62,652 bases of DNA from Gryganskiella cystojenkinii (Eukaryota > Mortierellomycota > Mortierellomycetes > Mortierellales > Mortierellaceae): assembly GCA_015852425.1 (NCBI GenBank), contig JAAAIG010000120.1, forward strand, positions 1 through 62,652, in the 5' to 3' direction. A program made the translations under genes and the position numbers. Positions within the stretch are counted from its first letter, which is position 1, and every line of letters starts with the position of its first letter. The notes beneath the pieces were generated by a model. It searched no databases. It saw only the letters and a program-made list of their open reading frames with translations, and had not been told where the DNA came from. Below are positions 22,898-35,800 of this stretch, piece after piece.

Positions 22898-25800
22898 TTT
22901 CAAAAGTGGGGGATGTGGGGTTTTTATAGGGAAAAAAATGTATTGTTTCGTCTTGTGCCTTGGTTTTTTTTTGTTTTTGGTCTGTTTGTTTTGTTTGTTG
23001 CACGAGCGCAGAAAAAGAAAAAAAATGGGATAGTGGTCTACGGGCTGGGACGACGAGGGTGGTCAGTGGGATGGGCAGAAGTGGATTTTTGAAGGTGGTT
23101 CAGCTGAAATATGCGATCAGAAGGTTTTTATCGTTTAGGGTGAAGTAAGAGATGGATAGAAAAAAAAAAGAGAAAAGATCTTGCTCGCTATTTAAGAGAA
23201 AGGGCACTTGAGGATTTTGAAAGAAAAAGAAGCAGTAACAAAAACACAGGGGAAGAAATGGTGCGAAAAAGAGACTTGAGGCGTCAAAATGAAAAAAAGA
23301 GTTCAAAGGCCTGGAGAAGAGCAACGAGGGAATGGATTAGGTGATGCTTCGTTGTGTGTTGTGTATCTTGTAGAAGTAAAAGAGAGGAGGAGTGAGGAAA
23401 GAGTAGAAAAAGAGGGAAATATCAGTTGGTATTTATGCAGATGAATTAGATGAAAGTGACAATAGGACGGGGGGCAGAGGTAGAGGTAGAGGTTCCACTT
23501 CGGCTGCCTGGTCCCTCCCCCCTCTTTTCTCTCATCGTAGACGAAGTTCTCCCCCGTTTCCCTCTCACAGAACTGCAACATGACTCCTCGATCCCCAGTG
23601 ACGAGCCACAACACCAAACACCCAAAACTTTCCTTCTCATTGAACAACCACCACCGTTCCGCCTCCAGGACCCGTCCAACTGGTTAGTCCCTCCTTTATT
23701 TTTTGTCTGTGTGTATGCTCTTTTTCGATCGATTGTCAGTTGAGACCGGATGCTAAGCTGAGGAACACGACAACGAACGATCAGCAACACCAACTAGAGG
23801 ACTGTACAGTCTCTTACGAATAGAAAGAAACCAAAAATAAACAAAAAAAAAACGATGATGCCAACTGGAATGAAGGACCTGCTCAAAAAAAAAAGGCCAG
23901 CAGGCAGGCAGGAGGGATCGTGCAGGACAAATAAAATGCGCCAATAACAACCCACAGGAGAAAGAGAGAGAAGCAACAGGAAAAAGAAAACAAGGGGAAA
24001 CAACACAGACACACGCACATCAACATGATCACTTTCGACTTTATTTTCAATGTGCCTGCGCCTTCCAGTCTACCGATCTATATCTTTGCAAGTTGTCCAT
24101 AGGCATCGTCGATGGAGAACGAGTCGAACCCGAACCCAAAAGAAATATTAATAGCCATGATTGTGATTCAAAGGAAAATCAAGGGCAACGTAAGGAAGGA
24201 AGCACAAGGGCGGAGACAAGAAGTTGGGATGAACGAGAACCTCTTTCTCCTTCCTTCCTTCTTCTTTCCTTTCCCTGCCTTTAACCGAGTAGACTACGCA
24301 TTATTCCTCTCCTCGGCGATGAGATGCTCGCCGCTTCTGGAAAAACAAGAACAAGAGTAAAAACCACGCAACAGAGACACACAGATCAGACTGATTCGGT
24401 CCCGTCATTTCCAATGTTCAGTCAAAAGGCCAAGCCCAACAAAGAGAGATCACATAATTCCTGCCCTTCTCAAGAGTTTTTTATTATTATTTTTTTGCAT
24501 GAAATGCAATTTGCTTCTTGTGCTTACCCGTTCCTTTTCAAACAAAGAAGAGACAGAGAGAGAGAGAGGGAGGTTTCGCCTTTTGTTATTGTTCTGTAGG
24601 TTCTGGTACAGGTAACGAGATCATAAGGAGGGAGAGACTTCTTTTCGCGAGTGTTTTTTCTCTTTCTCATTCTCGTGTTTCTGGCAACAAATGGGGGGGG
24701 GGGAAGACTTTAACAAATCAATATTGACTCTTTTCCTACACGAATTAACCAAATAAAAATCTGTAACCGTTCCAACGATCCATCCCTTCCCCCTTTTGAG
24801 AAAACCTCCAGAAGCAATGAAGGCATGAAAATCCACCGAGGTTGCTCGAGGGCGACGAAGGGGATGAGGAGAAAGGAGCGTCAACATTCAGTAGAACCCA
24901 CTGTAAGTTGAAACTCATTCTACAATACCGTTTTTTTTCTTGGAATGAATTTGATAATGGCATTTGTAAGATCGGACATGTTTTTTTTTCTTCGTGGAAT
25001 CCCGTTTCATGCTATCGAACCGCGATCCGTTGTATTCAGTCGCAGGGAAACTTTTCCTTCGGTGAGAGGGAAAACAACTGCATGGAGAATGGGTTAATCG
25101 CCACGGTCCCTGCAGGCCCGTTGTTTTTTGTGGCAAGCAAAAGCATGACAATGTTCCCGCGCAGGGCAAAGAGAACAAAAGGGAGGCAAGGCCAGGAACA
25201 AGGCCAAAACACACAGGACGAACAGAGATTTTCTCACACTGGTCCATGGTTGCTGCGGCCAAGCACTAATTTTGTTGTCAAAGGGCACGAATCTTTGGTA
25301 CTGTACGTCCTCTCCCGGACGGATCCCAAAAAACAAAAAAAAACAAAATAGTAGTTTCCCACTTTGCTATCATGCGCTGTTTTGATTATCAGAGGTGAAA
25401 CCAAAAAAGCACTGTGCCAGTTCGTTTCGTGACAGGGAAGCACGGCGAGGAAGGGAAGAGACAGGGGAAACAAGATGGCCCAGGAATGTTGGATGGTCAC
25501 CCTTCCAGCCCCTTTTTTCCTCTGATCTTTTTCTTTCTTTTTCCTTACTGTTTCCTCGAACTTGTTGTTTCCGCATCCTTCGTCGTCGGGCTTCATTGGG
25601 AGGCGGTAAGCAACAGATGCACCCCGGGGGAGACTATGGGCGCGTCCTTGGGATGGCAAAAGAGCTGTTGGAAACCCTAGACTGTTTGTGGCCAGCCATT
25701 TTCTCCTTTTCACTCGTCATACAAATGAGTTTATGTGTCCATGTGTCGCAACAGTCGAACGGGAAGAGAAAAGAAAAAGAGGGAGAGGGACCTTCTTTCC

Positions 25801-27762
25801 CCTTCCTTTTTTTCCGTTCTCTATTTCATTCGTCCGATCTGCCCATTTTTTTTTTTTGGCTTGAAGAAACTGTTTTTAAGGAATAAAGGGTAAAGAGTGC
25901 ATGACTTTTTTATGACCTTCATTGCCCCTCTTTTTGGCTTAGCAAATAATACTAGTCTAGTCTCAACCGTTCTCGGTTGATTCGCAGGATGACGTTCCTT
26001 TGGGTCTACCCTCGCGATCCAACAGCCGTGACTCATTTGATCACATAGTCCCAGTCGCCAGGACGTCAAGTGCCCAGTCCATGCCTTTTCAACTGTCAAG
26101 GACAAAAAGGACTTGAGCCCGAGTGTTTATTTAAAAAAAATTCCTGCAACACAAAGAAAAGAAGGTCCGGTGACGGCTCAGGAATGCTGAACAAACTTTG
26201 CCCTTTGGGAGTCCTTGCACCACATTTGGGCGACAGGCCGGGATCTCTCCCTCTCGTGCAAGAATCCAAATGAAAAACACACAAAAAAAAATATTTAGGC
26301 AGACAGACAATAGTCAAAAGGCCCGACCAAGCATGGGCGCTTGGACACTAAATCATCAAATCTCTCTCTCTTTGTTTGCTTTTGATCCCGAAATGGGTTT
26401 CATCTCGGGCATAAAAAAACGTGGTTCACCACTTGTTTGTGTCCCTCTCTCTGTCCCCTTTAATTCTTGCATGATTCTTCATTTCTGCAGGAGGACAGTA
26501 ATCTGGATGCTGATCTTGCAATAAATGAACTTTTTGTCGAGCCGATCTTTTTGTCTGCACTGGAGCCACTGTCCCCAACAATTGATGTCGGTACTCCGTA
26601 TCGCCCCTTTTTGATTGCGTCAACCACTTCACAAGTACCTTCTTCCTCCTTTGACGGTGTCAGGTTCTGTCCAGGTCGGCTATTGATCAATGCCACTCTT
26701 GGGAGGGTAAGAATGTGAAATAAGGAGCCAGGACAGGCGACAGAGAAGAATGAGGAGCGAGATGGGACCACAGCCCAAAAAAAAAAAAAAAGATTATTGG
26801 GTCAGCAACATAGGAGATGGATGAAAAAAGAGGGAAAGGAGAGAACTTGACACTGAGAGACCCAAGTACTTGAGTGGTTGACAATGATGGTGATGACAAT
26901 GATGACGACCCGGTGCAGGAAGATGGCCCTCTACGAACGTAAGCAAGATCCCAGATGGGCTACCCGGAGGCTACCTATATGCAGTAAAAGCCCTCGCGCT
27001 ATGCCCCGCACAGTTCCACAGGCTCTCATTCTCGACTAAATAAGGTTTTCCTGTTACGTCTGATATGAAAGAAAGGCTAGACTAACTAAAGCCTAACCCA
27101 GACAAGAGGTAGATCGGTGATGTATACTAGACAACAACAAAAGATAGAGCGTAATAGAGAGGCGGGTTCTCTATATATGTGGAAGACAGATGGACTTGAG
27201 AGTACATCATATCGCTTGAGCGGCTCATCGTGTTCTTTTCTGGTTGCACTTGCTGACCTTTATCAGGTACGAAGAGGATGACGTTAAAACCGGGCTGAAA
27301 AAAAAAACAAATGCAAAGGTGTGTGCAAGCTAACCAGTGGGCCAGGCTGCTAATAACAAAGCAAGAAGATGTGAGAATAGAACGAAGACGGATGACCACG
27401 GATGGTACGTAAACCCTGGCATGCGTGATTGGGACCGCTCGGTCGACAACTTAAACGACCGGCAATCATGTGCAGATCCAGAGAGAAGACTCGCGCCAAA
27501 AAAAATTACAAGCAACAGGATGCTCTGTAGTCTATAAATCGATTTGACCTGTTCCTAAATATCACGCCAAAGAAGTAGGCAAGGGCGGACTGCCGTCATG
27601 CAAGGTCCACAGAAAAAGAAAAGGTACCCATGAACAATTTGGCTGTGGGTGATTGATTGTAGTCTAGTCTGATGCTGAGATCGTCGAACATTCCCGGAAA
27701 ATCAGGTCTTGGACACACTAGCCTTGATTGAAGAGAAAGACAAAGTCGAGTGGCAACCTCCG

Positions 27763-27793
<31 letters not shown>

Positions 27794-27918
27794 CACACTT
27801 TTGAAGCTTCCTTGCTACGGTATCCTAGCGTGAATTTGCCTTCCTGTTCTCCTTCACAATTTACATTTACCCTCAAAATTTCACAACCAACTTCCAACAC
27901 AACTCGATATTTTTGCTG
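22898..27918. other. 5-kb gene-poor region
   Basis: No ORF in this stretch has a recognisable domain, and no set of open frames can be spliced into a convincing protein. It contains A/T homopolymers, G/A-rich blocks, a G9 run near 24692-24700 and the TC microsatellite listed separately. The segment 26935-27100 is less repetitive and looked like a possible structured RNA but matches nothing I know. Confidence 0.45.
27763..27791. repeat. (TC)n microsatellite
   Basis: About fourteen uninterrupted TC dinucleotides, just upstream of the decayed accessory gene. Confidence 0.9.
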
Positions 27919-29069
27919 ATGGATTGTTCCAAAGACCAGAAACCGCCGCGAGGTTCTTCCTTTAGCCCAGAGGCGACCGGTACTCCTTCGGTATGTAGTC
28001 TTTGTATTGGATTTGTCCTCGCCCTTGCTATGCAATAGAAGGATGCAGATATTTGACAAGTCTCAAGTAGACTAAGGCATTCCTCTTCGCAGAGAAGGAA
28101 CACATTGACAGTAAGAAGAACAGGAAGCGTATCAGGAACTGCCAGAACACGTCAAAAGTCAGGTCAGCTCTTGCAAAAAAACTTGAAAGGGGGACTCTCC
28201 GCGCTTCTTATCAACTTCTTCAAGCAGACACGACAGGATCAGCAGGCTCGCGATGAGGGAGATATCTTCATCGCAATCATCAAGTCAGGAGGATGAAGTA
28301 AGTGATGTCAGGATTCGAGCATGCAAAATGAGGCGGAACATTCAAAGATCTCATGGCAGCAGTAAAGGTAAGTAAGACCTCTTATTATCTGCTGGGTGAC
28401 CTTTCTTGTTCAGTCGCTGATGTCTTCCTTGTTCAGTCGCTGATGTCTTTCTTGTTCCACATCAATGGAGACCTGGACGACGCGAGCGATGCCCTTCGTC
28501 CGTTGCACCAAAAGCTGCGAATAATGATCGAGAGGCTGTAGTCCTTGTTGTGCTACATATCATTGAATTTATTTGAGTACCAGATGTGCCCGCGTAGAAC
28601 TTACTGGCTGGATTCTCATATACTGTAGGATGGGTAAGCTCCCTCACAAAGCTGACAGAGCGCTCGCGGAATTAACGTTTATGGCAGACTATGTGTCCCC
28701 ACTCATTCACGGAACCCTGGACATCGACGGCAAGAATGCTGCAATTCTTTTGTACGTTTGAAAAATTGCCTTGTTCGTCTCAAAGCGGCCATTCTTGGTG
28801 ACCTGGAGGACCTGGGACTAGATACCAACAAGACATACCCGGTGATTGCCGAGACCCGTGCGTTACTTTCGATTTCTACACGCTTAAAAGGCGGATATGT
28901 CTTTGGAGCCAGTAGGGCGACCGAGCGACGAGCGATGAGCGTAGCTCCCTTCACATCCAGCGGAGCTGAAAGCCTTTCTACTTTCGGATTCGCTGCAAGT
29001 CTTACTAGGCTGCTTCCGGGCAAGGATATGAGGTTGCAAGCAACAATGAGACTTCTCATTTGGAGATAA
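27919..29069 (+). pseudogene. Decayed accessory gene, Mucoromycota multigene family
   Basis: Several coding-like pieces lie in order but cannot be joined into one frame. Piece 1 (27919-27990) encodes 'MDCSKDQKPPRGSS...TGTPS' and ends at GTATGT. Piece 2 (from about 28096) is a very basic exon ('SKKNRKRIRN', 'SALAKKLERGTLRASYQLLQ') stopped by TGA at 28254-28256; the text past the stop reads on in a different frame as a serine-rich segment. Piece 3 (28432-28541) encodes 'FLFHINGDLDDASDALRPLH'. Piece 4 (about 28620-28750) encodes 'MADYVSPLIHGTLDIDG', wording I recall from accessory protein families abundant in Mortierella and Mucorales genomes. A direct repeat of 'ttgttcagtcgctgatgtct' lies at 28411-28450. 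Premature stops and frame changes suggest a pseudogene; an active multi-intron gene with unseen splicing is the alternative. Confidence 0.45.
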
Positions 29070-29876
29070 CATTCTCTAACACACAGTTTTTTCTCTTGCA
29101 GACTTCATAGAGCCATAACTTACAATACGCCAGCAAAGCCACAAGCGCCGTCCCTGTAACGCCACCCCCCTATCATCCCCTCGCAAGCGATTTCAACTGA
29201 GCCTCGCCCCACCACTGTCCTACTTTACGCCACCCAATCACCACCACCAAATGATACTCCACATCCAACCCTCACATCCTCTTCCACAATCCCGCTTTAC
29301 GCTGCATAACTCCTTCACCACAGAAACGGACACGACCGCACCGTTGATCGGCTTTCTCTGGGTCATACAAGAAACGGCCCAAACGCAGAGATCTGATATA
29401 TACGAAGTTGAAGTGAGTGAATATGAGGAATATGGATGAGTCTGAATATAAACAATGGCAAAGTTGCAAGGAATGATCTTTCCCAAGACAGGATGATTGA
29501 CGAGGGCAGGGGTAAAGACAAAGGAGAGTCAAGGTGGTAAAGAGTATTTTACCACCTTGACTCCAGGACGCGTGACATCACCGAAGATCGAATATCGTAT
29601 AGCCTGCACTTCTTTTCAGGAGGTTGGCAATTAGAAGAAACGCGCCTATTTTTTTGGTGGCATATTTTCCTCTCTGATTGATTGCATTACTGACATGCAC
29701 ACACTCACACACATTGTAGCATAGTAGCGTAGTAGCAGAGCAGCATAGCACGCCGTCTTTTTACCTTCCCACCCCGGCCTTTCCTCCCTCGTACGCCGTA
29801 GAACTTGATTGCCTGCCTTTGCATGTTCTCGTAAAGCTGTTACCATTACACCAAAGGGGGGACCATTCAGCACAAC
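29070..29876. other. Intergenic region upstream of ASPM gene
   Basis: Holds a perfect 16-bp hairpin (listed separately) and a tract with 'agtagc' repeats near 29710-29750. No coding evidence. It must contain the promoter of the plus-strand ASPM gene. Confidence 0.45.
29526..29563. repeat. Perfect 16-bp inverted repeat (hairpin, 6-nt loop)
   Basis: GAGTCAAGGTGGTAAA, then six bases, then its exact reverse complement. It could fold as a hairpin on either strand. No TSD or transposase is visible next to it, so whether it is the scar of a small inverted-repeat element or a regulatory structure is open. Confidence 0.85.
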
Positions 29877-32800
29877 ATGACCACAAACAACACCAAGGGA
29901 CGGTCTCTCTTCAGCATGACCCATCAACATATACCCCCACTTGGTCTCAACAGGAGTCAGGTCAACATCATCAACAACAACAGCAATACTCCTCCTCCTC
30001 ATTCTTCTTCTTTTTCTTCTTCTGTCACAACGACAGCCCCCTCTCTAGTAATGTCCACCCGCAAGGACGACCATCTCTTCAAGAAACCATCCTCACTCCT
30101 CCTTTCGACCGCACCCAACCCTGCCATCAAGCGTAAACCTTCGAAATCAGAACTCAACCCTGTAAACAAGGTCCATTTAAAACGACAACCAACCACCGCC
30201 TTTTTGGACTCACACGACACCGAGAACCACCACCGTAGTCGGGACATACCACTCTCTTCAAGGTCAGCCACACCGCTCTCAGAACGGTCCACAACACCGT
30301 CCCTAGAGAACAACACGGAGGCTTTCCCCAGGTTAATCCTTGCACCGTTTGAGCCCGCGCCTTGGCTCGAGTTTGGAAAAGTTGTTATCGGCGCTAAAAA
30401 AACTGTCACCATGGTGGTCGAGAACCCCTCGGATCGCACAGAGCGTTTAACGTTGGATTCGACTTGTAAGATGGAAGAAAAGGGGTTTAATATCAGTCAA
30501 CTGGATCCGATCCTGTCTTCCTCCTCGACCAGGAGTAGTGGTGACAATGCTACTCCCATGACAGACTCGATCATCTTGCAACCGAGATCCACGATCGAGA
30601 TTGACATCTGTTGGACACCTCTCACAGTCGGCAGTATTCGAGCGAGTGCGATCCTAAAAACGAACAGCGGACGGTTCATGGTCAATCTCCGAGGTCGTGG
30701 TGACTTTCCTGTATGAGATTATTACGGATAGCACTTTTTTCGAAGACTTTTTTTTATTTTTATTGCGGAAAGAATACAGTTGGACTTACCAGAGATCATA
30801 TTTCTATCGCTGATAGGTCCCCGAGTACCAAGGACTACAAAACTCTAGGAATCCTCTCGGCGCGAGTGTCCGATCTATCAATCCCGATGCAGCATTTACG
30901 CCAAGAAGCAGCAGCGTTAGTATCATGAAACAAAGCATGATGCGACACAGTGTCATCAAGAACGATCTCGCCAGCTCAACGTCTACTCAACCACCTCCAG
31001 GAGGATACAGCACTCTGCCGTATGTCACTACCAACGACATGTATGACGAAAAATGGATTGACAAACAGGAGAGATCCTTTTCACAATGGCTGAATTACGA
31101 ATTTCATGCGACTGTCGACGAGTTCTCAGCCAAGGATCCGTCCTCTTGGAGTTATTATTCACATAAACTCGAGTTTGAGCATACCCGAGCCTCGGCTTGC
31201 AAGATTTACCAGTCGGACACGTTTCGAATTGTCTTGCGCAAGGTTGAGGAATCCATCGCGAAGGATCGCCTTCAACTTCGAGCCGATTGTAACCTGGTGG
31301 GCGATATTGGCGCACGAAGAGAGATTATTGACTTGATCTTTTCGTTTGATATTCGATGGCTTGTCCTCGGGTTGGAGACCATCACTGGCAAAGAAACTGC
31401 CATGAACCCGAATTTTGACCGCGCCACCATTTCTGGTTTTATCAATCGGGTACACAAAAGCTGTGCATGCATATTAGCTGAAGAAGGGCAATGACCGGTA
31501 ATCAAGGGGTGGGGGACTTATCGCTAACCACGAGGTCCTTTTTGTAATTTCGATATTTTTCTTCTCTTAGGCAATATTCCACGACAAACAACTTGCAGCA
31601 GAATTCGAGCCGGACAGGATTCTTTCAAACAGACCAAAATTCAATCAGGCGATGAACAGACTGATCCTGAAGCGCGTCTTTATGCTGATCTTGTTTCTGG
31701 ATAAAGCCAAGATGGCCCGTCTCATTCCTTCGGACCCATGCTTATTCAACAAGGTAAAGTAAAAATCGTTCTGAAAGATGGATAGTTTGAAATTATGCGG
31801 CAACAATATACAAACGGCTTACGGACTTTTTCGTCGTGTTTTCTCAATGTTCAGGATTCCGAGGTCAAGTCGTGTCGATCCATGTTGTTTATCATTGCCA
31901 AGAACTACCTGATGGGCGAGGGCGATATTATCCGTCATCTCCTGTTCATGGGTTACTCTGTCCTTCATACCCAAACGCCCCTGGACGAGTACGAGTTCAT
32001 GGTCAAGAACTTGGCTGTGGATCTACGGGACGGCGTACGACTTTGCAGACTTATCGACCTTCACTTTCCAGAGCTGAGTCTCTCCATGGTTAGTCATCTT
32101 TGAAAGTTTTAACCTCATATCATGTATGTATTTGTTCTTGGGCCAACTTCTAACATGGACTTTGAGCACGTTTGATTTGTTAGAAAATGAAATTTCCGAC
32201 ACTCTCCAAGTCTCACATGCAACAAAATGTCAGTCTAGCGCTCAATGCTCTAGTTCAGCATGGAATCTCTCTCGAAGGAACACGGGGTGGTGTCGTGACC
32301 CCTAGGGATATTGTCGAGGGTCATCGCGAAAAGACGTTTGGACTGCTCTGGAAACTGATTCTCAACTGGAAGGTCTCTGTGCTCTTGGATCTCAGTGTAC
32401 TGGAATCCGAGATCTTTGCATTGAAACGCGAGTTCAAGCGACTCTACGGGCGACCGCAGCCGGATCGAGTCGATACGGTTTACTTCACCTCGGATCAGCT
32501 CTCCGCCTTGTTACGGTGGTGTCAGGCAATCGGAGCGTTTTATAACATTTCGATTAATAACTTCACGACCTCGTTTTCCGACGGACGAGGGTTCGGTGCG
32601 TTGCTGAGTTATTATCACCCGACGTTGCTGGATATGGGTGAAATGAAGGATTCTGCCAAGTATCTGGAAGAGTACAAACAGGTATAGTATTTGTCATGGC
32701 CAAAGGTTCGACCGCCATGAGATGAACCTCCGAGGGGGGGAGGGGGGGTTATTTTTTAGTACGGAAGTACTTATGTTCGAGATTTCCTCCCTTTTTGACT

Positions 32801-35800
32801 TTCAGGGCAAGCACCAATCGGAACTACAACCACCGACCGATAATGATGGGAAAGGATGGTTTATCGATGCCCGCGATATTACGGATCCTGTAACCCAAGC
32901 CAAGGAAATGGATCGCTTCAACTACCGACTTCTTCACAGCAAGGTCCAAGCTCTTGGCGGTGTCCCCATCTCACGTAAGTGTATTGTGCATGTATAAGAG
33001 AGATGAGATCAACATTTACAAGCATGAAGTAAGTGCTATCATTTTACAACAATTTTATTTACACCGCCTTTCTATACCTTTTCTACTAGTGCGACATGCG
33101 GATATGTCCAACGTGGGTGTCCCGGACGAAAAGGCTGTCATTTTGTTTGTGACATATCTCTGCGCACGACTCATGCATTTGAACAAGGATATCAGGGCAA
33201 GTTCAAGTCCATCTGACCATGTCGTTTAGTCCTCAATTAAGTGCTAACCAACACCCATCTTGTTTTTTTATATTATGCATCATCTCTTGCTTTCGTTTTA
33301 TATTATATAGGCAGCCAAGACGATCCAACGAATCTGGCGCAAGAAGCACTATGGTCGCAAGGAAGAGTCACGTATCAAGGCAACGCTAGTCCTTCAAAAA
33401 CATATTCGGCGCTGGATCTCTGGAAAACGGTTACGGGATAGCACAAAAAAACGGAACGAGGCTGCATTGTTGATCCAGACGGGCTGTCGAATGTACCTGG
33501 CCCAGATACGAGCGATTCACAAGATGGAGACGGCCATCATGATCCAGAACCAATGTCGAGCGTTCTTGGCCCGCAAATGGTTTGTGGAACTTCAGTGGGC
33601 TGCCCTGACAGTCCAACGGGTTTACAGAGGTCATGTTGCACGAGTTCAGTATACCAGGGCTCTGGAGGTCCACCGGGGTGTGCAAGCGATCCAGGCGCAG
33701 GCTCGAGGCTATTTGGCTCGGAAGCAGTACTTGTTATTGAGGATTGCTGCGGATGTCGTCCAGACGCGGAGACGTGCCTTGGTCGAAGGTCGAAGGATCC
33801 GAGAGACATACTTGGAGATCCAAAAAGCCACAGTGGTGATTCAACGTCAATGGCGAGCCACTGTCACCGCGAGACGGGTTCGAGCCGAATTCTTGGAGAA
33901 GCGGGATTGGGCGACCATGATTCAAGCCCAGGTACGATCCAAACTGGTTCGTTTGGCGTTCTTGGAGCAAATCTGGGCTGCGACGGTAATTCAACGCCGG
34001 ATTCGGGAATGGCGTTTGGCTCGGGATCAGCGCGAGGATTATCTGAAATTACGCTGGGCTGCAACTGTGATTCAAGCTCGGTGGCGTGCAGTGGTGGCGC
34101 AACGACAGGTTCAACGACAGTATCAACTGTATCAATGGGCTGCGGTCAAGATTCAAAGTTTCGTCCGAATGCATCTTGTTCGAAAGAACTATCTCGAGCT
34201 TCGGGAGGCTGCTCTGGTGGTCCAGCATCGCCGTCGAGCCCTGGTTGAGTGTCGTCAACAGGAACAATATTACCAGCAATTGAGAGCTGCCACGTTTGTG
34301 ATTCAAGAGCGTTGGAGAGCCTTGTTACTGGGTCGGGAGGTCCGAAGACAGTACCAAGAACATCGGTCCTTGACCATTCGATTGCAGGCCGCAATCCGGG
34401 GTCATTTACTCCGACAACGGCTTATCAAGGAAATTCGGGAAGCCCAGGCCAGTCAGATGATTCAAGCCTGCTGGCGTGGGTATGTTCAGCGACAAAACTT
34501 TTTGCGTCAAAAGGCGGCCGCGATCCGTATTCAACAGGCCTGGCGTGCAGTTCAGCTTCAACGACAGCAACATCACAATTACCAGTTGATACAGTGGGCC
34601 ACGATCGTGACCCAGCGATGGTGGAGAGCTCAGGTCGAGGGTCGTCGTGTCCAAAACGAGTATTTGCGTTTGAAGCAGGCCACGATCACCATTCAATCCG
34701 CATATCGAGGGTTGATGGCGCGGAGAAGAGTACTGATGATGCGTACAATCGTCGGCATCCAGGCCTCGGTCCGGGCTCGTTATGCGCGCTGGCAGTTTGA
34801 GCGGATGCGGGCCGCCGCGATTGTAATCCAGCGCCAATGGCGTGCACGTCAGCAGGGCCATCAGCAGCGGATTGCCTATGAAACCACGGTACAGGCTTCC
34901 TTGATTATCCAGCGACAATGGCGAGCCATCCTCGAGGGCCGCAAGGTCCGGGAAGAGTATCTCATAAAGAGAGCGGTCGTGATTGCAACTCAGTCTCACG
35001 TCCGGGGTATGAACGTCCGCAAGTTGTATCAAGAGCTAAGATGGGCCGCAATCACAATCCAACAGAGGTGGCTGGCCCGGATCTTAGGACGACAACAGCG
35101 ACAGCGCTATGAGGCGCAGTGGATGGCGGCTCGGACAATTCAGACGACCTGGCGATCAGTTCGGCTCACGCGACTTCATCGTCATGCGTATCTCGACTTG
35201 CGTTGGGCTAGTATGGTGATCCAACGGCGTTGGCGAGAGATCTTGGAGACGCGGGCTCTGAACCAAGAGCTGAAGGCGCAACGGGAGGCGGCTGCAGTCA
35301 TGATCCAAGCTGCGGTGCGGGGTGCTTTGGTTCGAAACCGCGTCCGCGAGTTTATCGAGAGCCGTGAGCGTTTGATTGGCAAGTGGATCGATTTGACAAC
35401 CTATTCAATGTCTGCGATCGTGATTCAGCGTGCATGGCGTCAACATCGAGAACGTCAACTGTTTGAACTCCATACGTCAGCAGCAACGATGATTCAAAGG
35501 TGGTGGCGCCAACGTCAGGAGGATCGACAGGTCCATCAACTCGAGGTTCTGACCCTGATGATGCAGACGCAGATTCGGGGACTGTTAGCTCGTCGCCGGT
35601 TCGAGAGACAACAACAGGCGGTCCTTTATATTCAGTCGTTCTGGAGAGGTCATGTGGTCCGTAAGGAGTGTACTGCCAAGATCAAGGCCGCCCGAAAGAG
35701 GATCGAGCACGCGAATGCGACAGCGGAGGAGCATATGAAGCTCGGTAATCGCACCACCATGGCTTTGGATATCTTGTTGAGCAGTGGTCAGCTCTCCGCG

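Noticed and set aside
24842..25351. 169-codon plus-strand ORF in the 5-kb gene-poor region
   Set aside because: Low-complexity and mixed composition, no domain, and overlapped by equally long minus-strand frames.
26980..27000. U5 snRNA-like loop on the minus strand
   Set aside because: The minus strand reads ggcttttac, one mismatch from the invariant loop, and no Sm site or closing stems are visible.
28758..29069. 104-codon ORF at the end of the decayed gene
   Set aside because: Open and of normal composition, but the opposite strand is open as well and I recognise nothing in either; kept only as part of the decayed region.
33553..34248. 231-codon plus-strand ORF
   Set aside because: It overlaps the ASPM IQ-array exon in another frame; the IQ frame has clear family sequence, so this is a shadow.
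34406..35032. 208-codon minus-strand ORF
   Set aside because: Antisense shadow of the IQ repeats in ASPM.
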